Part shown: positions 47,201 to 55,086 of the stretch, piece after piece | How the letters are laid out: each line of letters starts with the position of its first letter | Numbering within the stretch: position 1 is the first letter of the stretch | Origin: Amphirosellinia nigrospora | Lineage: Eukaryota; Ascomycota; Sordariomycetes; Xylariales; Xylariaceae | NCBI GenBank assembly: GCA_004123355.1 | Contig: SCHM01000010.1 | Span: forward strand, 1,979 to 57,064 | Direction: 5' to 3' | DNA length: 55,086 nucleotides | The notes under the pieces: generated by a model | Seen by the model: only the letters and a program-made list of their open reading frames with translations | What the model was told of the DNA's origin: nothing | Database searches by the model: none | Made by a program: the position numbers and the translations under genes

Positions 47201-50200
47201 CATTAGCTTTTTTAGCTTTTAGCTTTTTAGCTAATATACGTATAAATTCGTTAATAAATATTATATAATATTATTTATTATTATAAATTATTAAAGTTAA
47301 ATTTATTATTTTTTTTAATTTAAATAGTTAAAATATTTTTTTAGCTAAAGTTATTTTTTTTATTATAAATTAACTAGTTTATTAAAATATATATAATTGC
47401 TAAATTTTATATGCTTAAAATAAATTAATAATTTAGTTTATAAAATAAAGCTTTAGTTTTATTTAAATAAAATTATTATTTTTTAATTATATATTTTAAT
47501 ATTAATTTATAAATAATAAAATAATAATAATTATTTTTATTTTTTATAAAATATTTTTAAATTTTTATATTGAACTTTTTACTATTATTTATATATAAAA
47601 CGTATATTTTTTTTAATAGTTTTTATTAAATTAAAATATTTAAAATATTAATTTTTTATTTATTTATTATAAATATATTTAATAATATTTTTATTTTATT
47701 TTTTTTTATATATTTTAAAAATATAATATTTATTATTATTATTTATTATAAATAAAAAATATTTATATTTTTCGATTAAATAGTTTAATTTAGCTAAAGT
47801 TTATTTAGTTATTTTTTTTAAATAATCGTTTTTTAATAGCTTTTTTAAATATATTTTTTAGCTTTAGTTTAATTATAAATAAAAAAAAAATATTTAACTT
47901 TTTTAAGTTTAATATTAATATTTATAATATATTTAATTATTTATATTAATTTTTTAATATAAAATAATATAGCTAATAGTATTAAAAAATTAATTTATTT
48001 TAAATTTTAAAAGTTATTTTTATTTTTTTTTTAATAATAATTTAAATAATAATTTTTTTAACGTTTTAATTTTATTTTATATTTAGCGCGAATTTTTATA
48101 TTTTTTTAAAGTTAATATATTATATAAAGCTTTTTTTTTTTATATTTATAAAAAAAAACTATATATTATATATTAAAATTTATAATAGCTATTTTATAGC
48201 TATTTTTTATAGTATATTTATTTAAATAATTTTTATTTTATATAATTATTTTTTTAAAAATATATTTAATAAAAATAATAAAATAAATAAAATATTTTAT
48301 ATTATATTATATTTATTTTTATTAAAAGTTTTAAAGTTTTTTATAATAATGTAATTTTTTTAATTTATATAAGTTTATTTTTATATAAACTATATATTTT
48401 TTCGTTTTTTTAGTTAAATTTATATTAATTTTTTTAAAGTTAGTTTTATTATTATATTTTTATATTTAACTTTATATTAAATAAAATATAACGTTATATA
48501 TTAAAATATAATAATTTTTAAAATATAAATATATTTAAAAATTATTTTTTTTATATAATAATTTAATATTTAGTCCGTTATTACTAATAATTTTAATATT
48601 TAATACGTTTTTTTAATTAAGTTGTTTAAAATTGCTATTAAAAAAAAAATAAAAATAAATATAATTAAAAATTACTATTATAGTTTTTTATTTAATAATT
48701 AGCTCGATAATTAGCTTTAAATTATTAATAATAATTAGTTTAAATTATTTTTAGATTTATTATTATAAAGCTAGCTTTTATTTAATAAAAAAGTTTTTAT
48801 TTTTCTTAATAAATAAGCTTACTATAGTAAATAAATTATAGTTGTTTTTTTTTTTATAAAAAGTTTATAATAATTTTTTTATAAATAAGTTTCTATTATT
48901 TTTTTAGCTTAATATAATTATTAAAGCTAAAGCTATTTTTTAAATTAAAATTTTTTAAATTAAAGTTTTTTAAGTTAAAGTTTTTTAAATTAAAGTTTTT
49001 AAATTAAAGTTTTTTAAGCTATAATAATTTTTAGCTTAAAATTATTTATATAATATAGTTTTATTTATAATTAATAGTATTATAATTATTTAAATAAAAA
49101 AAAATAAACTAAATATAATAAAAAAAAAATTAATATTTTATAGTTATAAAAATTTATTAAACTTTATAAAATATTTATATTTATATAAATAAATAACTAA
49201 ATTATTTTTAAACTTATAAATAGCTTTTAATTTTTAATAAGCTTATTATAAATATTATAAGTTTTTAATCGTTTAAAGTTTTAATTTTAATTATTATTAT
49301 TTTTATTAAAGCAATTTTTAAATATAATTTATTAGCTATATTTAAAATTTAAGCTTTTTTTTTTATTATAATTTTTTTTTTAAAATTAAATTTAAAGTTT
49401 AATTTATAATTTTTTTGCTATTATTTTTATTATAATTTTATTTTTATTAATATTATTATTAGATTTTTTTTTTTATAGTTTTTTAATTCGGCTTTTTTTT
49501 ATATAGTTTTTAAAATTATTATTAAATTTATTAATTAAATTTTAATATAATATTTTTTATATTTTATATTTTAATATAATATTATATTAAACTATTATTT
49601 ATTTTTTATATAGCTATAAATATTATAATTTATTAGTTTATATTTATTTTTTTTTTAGTTTTTTATATTATTTTATATTTTTAAAAAATTTAAATATAAA
49701 AATATAAATTTTTTTATTATATTTATAATTAATAATATTATTTTATATATTTTTTTAATATATTTAGCTTATTATATTATAAGTTTTTTAAAAATTTTTA
49801 ATATATATAATTTTTTTATATTTTTAATTAGTTTAAAAAAGCTAGTTTTAATATATATAATTATTTATATTAATTTAGTTTTTTATACGAACTAATAAAA
49901 TTTTTAAAATTATATTTAATAGTTTTTATAATAAATATAAATTATTAATATATTAAGTTTTAAGCTTTTTTTAAATAGTTTTTTTTATTAAGCTTTAGTT
50001 TAAATTTATATTATTTTAGCTTAGTTTTATTTATAAATAAAAGCTTTTTTAAGTTTTTTTTAATAAATAATATTTATATTTAATATAAATATTATTAATT
50101 TTTTTAAATTTAATAATAATAATAATAAATTTAATAATTTAAGTTTAAATTTAAAATAAATAATTTTTTTTTTTTTTTGCTTTTAAACTTTTTTTTAGTA

Positions 50201-50797
50201 AAATTACGCTTTGGTTTTTTTTTTTTAAAATCGATTATTTAAACTTTTTAAAAAACTTATTTATTTTTTTTGCTTTTTATCCGAAAGCTTAATATTTTTA
50301 ATTATTTTTAATAATATTATTTATTATTAAATATTTCGAATATATTTTTATTAGCTAATTAATTTAATTAATTAAATTAATTAAATTAATTAAAACTAAC
50401 TTTTTATTTAATTTTTTAATTTTTTAAATTATTAATAATTTTAAATTATTTTTTTAAGCTTTATTTTATATTTATAATTAATAAATTATTTTTTAATTTT
50501 TTTTAAAATTTTTAATAATTTTATTATATTTTTTTTTTTTTAGTATAGTTATTTTTATATATTTTAAAGTTATATATTATTATTTTTAATTATTATTAAA
50601 TTAATTTATTAATTAGTTATTTTAAATAAATATTAATATTTTATTATTTTAATTTTTAAATTTATAATAATTTTTTTAATTTTTTTTAGTTAATATTTAT
50701 TAATTTAAATTAATAACTAAAAATAGCTAAAATATATTAATTAAACGTTTTAAAAGTCGATTAATTATAAAAATACGCTAGTATTATATAAAAATAA

Positions 50798-51085
50798 TAT
50801 TAATATTAAAAAGTAATATTAAATTAATTAGCTTAATTAATATATTTATATTATTATATATTTTAGTTTTTTAGTTATAAACTAAATAAGCTATTTTTTT
50901 ATTAAATTAAAAATTTATTTAAGTAGTAGTAGCTTAATATTTTTTTATCCCGCGTAAAAAAGGCTTTTTTTACGCGTATGCAATATCGCATATATAAAGC
51001 TACGTGCTATTATGCCATATAGCTACTAAGCACTAGTAATTATATAATTTATTACTAGGCTAATTAGGTATTAATATATATGCTA
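50798..51085 (-). repeat. Cop1 5' LTR of copy B, end deleted
   Basis: About 288 bp. Its outer end stops at ATATGCTA and joins the AAT-rich flank directly, losing the terminal ACA and about 35 bp of flank that copy C still has (911-946). A short GCTAT repeat at both breakpoints could have mediated the deletion. Confidence 0.8.
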
Positions 51086-51241
51086 TAATAATAATAATAT
51101 TAATATATATATAGATTTTTTTAATTTAAATATTAAAGTTTTATATAAAACTATATATTTAAACTAAAATATATTAATACTTTAATAAATATTATTTAAA
51201 CAAAGCTTAAAAATTATTTTTTTTATTAATTATATAAATAA
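51086..51241. repeat. Flank of copy B shared with 915-1105
   Basis: About 155 bp matching the flank of copy C (ATATAGATTTTTTTAATTTA and onward). Copy D is inserted at its right edge, so the shared segment may have been longer. Confidence 0.7.
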
Positions 51242-51543
51242 TATTAGTATATACGTTTAATACTTAATTGGCTTAGTAATAGATTACGTAATTACTAGTG
51301 CTTAGGTGGCTGTGTGTATAGTGGTACGTGGCTTTATGTGTGCGCTAGATATTGCGCGGCACGTATAAAAGAGCTTTTTTACGCGGGATAAAAGGAGTGT
51401 CAGGCTGCTATAGCTGCTTAGGTAGATTTTCTAGTATTTAGTAAAAAATAGCTTATTTAGTTTATAATTAAAAATAAAAAGTATATAATAGTACGAATAT
51501 ATTAATTAAGCTAATTAATTTAGTATGCTTTTTAATATTAATA
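51242..51543 (+). repeat. Cop1 5' LTR of copy D
   Basis: 302 bp, starting TATTAGTATATACG and ending TTTAATATTAATA. The core 51285-51435 is the best preserved of all (GTGCTTAGGTGGCTGTGTGT, GTGCGCTAGATATTGCGCGG, ACGCGGGATAAAAGGAGTGT) and retains TpG pairs, so it gives the best view of the original LTR. Confidence 0.85.
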
Positions 51544-53042
51544 TTATTTTTATATAATAGCTAGTATATTTTTACGATTAATTAACTTTTAAAATGTTTA
51601 ATTAGCGTATTTTAGCTATTTTTAGTTATTAATTTAGTTATTTTAGTTAGTAAATACTAATTAAAAAAAAATTAAAAAAGTTATTATAAATTTAAGAATT
51701 AAAATAATAAATATTATATTTATTCGATTAAAATAATTAATTAATAAATTAACGCTTAGTATAACTAAAAGTAATAATATATAATTTTAAAATATATAAG
51801 CAAACTATATTAAAAAAAAAAAAAATATAATAAAGTTACTGGGGATTTAAAAAAAAAGATCAAAAAATAATTTATTAATTATAAATATAAATAAAGTTTA
51901 TAAAAAATAAATTTAACGAAATTATTAATTAACTTAAAAAAAGTTAAATAAGTTAAATAAAAAGTTAGTTTTAGTTAATCTAATTAATTTAATCGATTAA
52001 GTTAATTTAGCTAGTAAAAATATATTCGAAGTATTTAATAATAATAGTATTATTAAAAAAATAATTAAAAAATATTAAGCTTTTTAAATAAACGGTAAAA
52101 AAATAAATAAGTTTTTTAAAAATTTAAATCGATCGATTTTAAAAAAAAAAACTAAAGCGTAATTTTATTAAAAAAGAGTTTAAAAGCAAAAAAAAAAGAA
52201 AATACTTTTATTTTAAATTTAAACCTAGATTTATTAAATTTATTATTTTATTATTAAATTTAAAAAAATCTAATAATATTTATATTAAATATAAATATTA
52301 TTTATTATAAAAAAACTTAAAAAAACTTTTATTTATAAATAGAACTAAACTAAAATAATATAAATTTAAACTAAAGCTTAATAAAAAGAACTATTTAAAA
52401 AAGCTTAGAACTAATTAATATATTAATATAATTTATACTTTATTATAAAAATTATTAAATATAATTTTAAAATTTTATTAGTTCGTATAAAGAACTAATA
52501 TTAGTAAAATAATTATTAGCACGTTAAACTAGCTTTTTTAAACTTAGTTAAAGTATTAAAAAAAGTTACGTAATTAAAAATTTTTAATAAAACTTATAAT
52601 AATAATAGGCTAAATATATTAAAAAATAATATAAAATAATATTATTAATTATAATATAATAAGAAAATTTAGTATTTTTTTATATTTAAATTTTTTAAAA
52701 ATATAATAATATAAAAAACTAAGAGAAAAAATAAACATAACTAATAAGTTATAATATTTATAGCTACAATAAAAAATAAAGCAATAGTTTGTATAATATT
52801 ATTACTAGAGTTATAAAGTATAAAAATATTATATTTAAAATTTGGTCGATAAATTTAATAATAACTTTAAAAACCGTATAAAAAAAAGCCTAAATTAAAA
52901 AACTATAAAAAAAAAAAGTCTAATAATAACATTATTAATAAGAATAAAGGTTATAGTAAAGGTAATAGTAAAGTAAGAATTAATAAATTAAATTTTAAAT
53001 TTAATTTTAAAAAAAAAAATTATAAATAAAAAAAAGGCTAAA

Positions 53043-53084
53043 TGTTTTAAATACAGCTAATAAGGTTATATTATTAAGATTATT
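53043..53084 (+). pseudogene. Cop1 gag zinc knuckle (copy D)
   Basis: Reads CFKYS**GYIIKII from 53043, aligned with the copy A knuckle. Gly at the eighth position is intact; the second Cys is now Tyr, the His is Tyr and the last Cys is lost. Confidence 0.65.
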
Positions 53085-54647
53085 TTAATAAAAGTAGTAA
53101 TAACTAAAATTAGAACTTTAAATAATTAGAATTTATAATATTTACAGTAAGCTTATTAAAAGTTAAGAGCTATTATAAGCTTTAAAAATAATTTTAGTTA
53201 TTTTATTTATATAAATATAAATATTTTATAAAGTTTAATAAATTTTTATAACTATAAATATTACTTTTTTTTTTATTATATTTAGTTTATTTTTTTTATT
53301 TTAAATAACTATAGTATTATTAATTATAAATAAAACTACGTTATATAGAGTAATTTTAAGCTAAAAGTTATTATAACTTAAAAAACTTTAATTTTAAAAA
53401 AATTTAATTTAAAAAATTTTAATTTAAAAGATTTAATTTAAAAAAACTTTTTTAAAAATTTTAATTTAAAAAAGCTTTAGCTTAATAATTATACTAAGCT
53501 AAAAAAAAATAACAGCGGATTTATTTACGGGGAAATTACTGCAGATTTTTTTACGGAAAAAAAACAACCGCAACTTATTTGCTACAAAAAGCTTATTTAT
53601 TAATTAAAAATAACGGACTTTTTTATTAAACAAAAGCTAGCTTTAGTAATAATAAATCTAAAAATAATTCGAAGCTAATTATTAAGCTAGTTATTAAGTA
53701 AAAAATATATAGTAGTACTTTTAACTATATTTATTTTTATATTTTCGCTTTTAACGGCAATTTTAAACGATTTAAATTAAAAAAAACATATTAAATATTA
53801 AAGTTATTAATAGTAGCGGACTAAATATTAAGGTTATTATATAAAAAAACAATAGTGCTTTTAAATATATTTATATTTTAAAGAATTATTATATTTTAAT
53901 ATATAAGCGTTATATTTTATTTATATAAAGTTAAATATAAAAATATATAATAAAACCGATTTTAAAAAAAGTTAATAATAAATTTAATTAAAAACGAAAA
54001 ATATATAGTTTATATAAAAGGTAACCTATATAATAATAAAAAAATTAATATTATTATAAAAACTTTAAACTTTAATAAAATAAAGTAATATAAGCGTAAG
54101 ATATATTTGTTTATTTATTATTTTTTTAAATATATTTTTAAAAAATAATTATATAAAAAAAATTACTAAATAAATATATTATAAAAAATAGCTATAGAAT
54201 AGCTATTATAAATTTAATATTTAATAGTATAGTTTTTTTTTATAAATATATAAAAAAAAAAACCTTATATAATATATTAACTTTAAGAAAAGCTATAAAA
54301 ATTCGCGCTAAATATAGTAAACGAAATTAAAATATAAAAAAATTATTATTTAAATTATTATTAAAAAAAAAAATAAAAATAATTTAAAATTTAAAATAAG
54401 CTAATTTTTAGTATTATGCTATACTATTTTAATATTAAAAAGTTAATATAAATTAAAAATACTATAAATATTAATATATAAACCTAAAAAAATTAAATAT
54501 TTTTTTTGCTTTATTTATAATCGGGCTAAAGCTAAAAAATATATTTTAAAAAAATTATTAAAAAAGCTAATTATTTAAAAGAAATAATTAAGTAAACTTT
54601 AGCTAAATTAAATTAGTTTTAATTAAAAATATAAATATTTTTTATTT

Positions 54648-54938
54648 ATAGTAAATAATAATAATAAATATTATATTTTTAAAAACATATAAAACGAAAA
54701 ATAAAGCAAAAGTATTATTAAAATATATTTATAATAAATAAATAAAAATTAATATTTTAATATTTTAATTTAATAAAAAACTATTAAAAAAAATACTACG
54801 TTTTACGTATAAATAGTAATAAAAAGTTCGGCATAAAAATTTAGAAGTATTTTATAATAAAATAAAATAACTATTATTATTTTATTATTTATAAATTAAT
54901 ATTAAAATAATATAGTTAAAAAATTAATAGATTTTATT
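54648..54938 (+). pseudogene. Cop1 integrase catalytic core relic (copy D)
   Basis: Three blocks of a Ty1/copia integrase are readable. Around 54648-54700 a DDxSRYYIFLK-like stretch (RIPed to stops and Asn) followed by Lys-rich KTKNKAKV covers the first catalytic Asp. At 54799-54832 LRINSNKKFG stands for the LRTDxGxEF block with the second Asp (now Asn). At 54918-54938 KINRFYL stands for the ERxNRTLL block after the catalytic Glu. The order and spacing agree with copia integrases. This is the main evidence that Cop1 is copia and not gypsy. Confidence 0.65.
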
Positions 54939-55086
54939 TAAAATAAAGCTAGGGCTTTATTTTTATAAACTAAATTATTAATTATATTTTAAATATAAAT
55001 TTTAATAATTATATATATTTTAATAAAATAGTTAATTATAATAAAAAAGTAATTTTAACTAAAAAATATTTTAATTGTTTAAATTA

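Larger units (their letters stand above)
43984..51085 (-). mobile_element. Cop1 copy B: full-length decayed Ty1/copia element
   Basis: About 7.1 kb between LTRs 43984-44289 (3') and 50798-51085 (5'). It is collinear with copy A throughout but with many small deletions relative to it, and it is more AT-rich. The pentapeptide-coding array is at about 48945-49020. The zinc-knuckle region (about 49310-49365) has a small deletion. The polypurine tract on the element strand is AAAAAAAG (reverse complement of 44290-44297) directly before the 3' LTR, confirming the minus orientation. No open frame. Confidence 0.85.
51242..55086 (+). mobile_element. Cop1 copy D: 5' half of a Ty1/copia element, runs off the window
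   Basis: Plus-strand copy, least damaged of the four and the one that fixes the family. 5' LTR 51242-51543, then gag with zinc knuckle (53043-53084), the pentapeptide-repeat tract (about 53385-53470), and integrase motifs (54648-54938). Integrase about 3.1-3.4 kb from the LTR with no RT in between gives the copia order. RT and RNase H should lie beyond the window. It faces away from copy B, with the two 5' LTRs 156 bp apart. Confidence 0.85.

Noticed and set aside
1-55086. Mitochondrial or Plasmodium-like AT-rich genome
   Set aside because: No mitochondrial genes, tRNAs or open frames are seen, and the AT richness comes from directional CpA-to-TpA decay of recognisable fungal-type retrotransposons.

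Overview
The window is a graveyard of transposable elements in a very AT-rich block (by eye more than 80% A+T). It holds no intact protein-coding gene, rRNA gene or complete tRNA gene that I can support. CpA and TpG are scarce, TpA is everywhere, and the remaining C sits mostly in CpG and CpT. Repeats differ from each other by C-to-T and G-to-A changes. This is the signature of repeat-induced point mutation (RIP), so the window most likely comes from a filamentous ascomycete with AT-isochores, or from one of its centromeric or pericentromeric blocks. The genus cannot be told.

Five repeat families can be separated by aligning the window to itself. (1) Gyp1 is a Ty3/gypsy family of about 6.9 kb with LTRs of about 170 bp. 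It has a minus-strand copy Y (2796-37576, broken into five pieces by later insertions) and a plus-strand copy X (3701-14778). (2) Gyp2 is a second Ty3/gypsy family of about 7.95 kb with 205-bp LTRs. It has a full copy F (24029-31979, plus) and a 3' fragment F2 (37577-38424). (3) Cop1 is a Ty1/copia family of about 7.2 kb with 300-310-bp LTRs. It has copies A (15294-22501, minus), B (43984-51085, minus), C (1-914, minus, cut by the window start) and D (51242-55086, plus, cut by the window end). (4) TAe is an unclassified element flanked by TA, with copies E1 (3706-5312), E2 (6469-8387, inverted) and E3 (22718-24028 plus 31980-32236). (5) A 567-bp miniature LTR element (8481-9047) is much less mutated than its surroundings. 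A probable Helitron relic lies around 41100-43983.

The layers give a relative history. Y is the oldest large insertion. X went into Y; E1 then went into the 5' LTR of X, and E2 and the miniature LTR element into its gag region. A went into Y independently, as did E3, and F then went into E3. Taking the inserts out makes Y and X the same length (about 6.95 and 6.97 kb), which supports the reconstruction. To the right lie F2, an unassigned AT-rich stretch with a small less-mutated island, the Helitron relic, B, and D head to head with B.

Nothing here acts as a working gene system. The most informative points are a 1.4-kb region of unknown coding content between integrase and 3' LTR in both Gyp1 copies, the miniature LTR element with tRNA-like A and B boxes, the TAe family, and the nested insertion order. 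All protein assignments rest on short RIP-damaged motifs read by eye, not on database searches.
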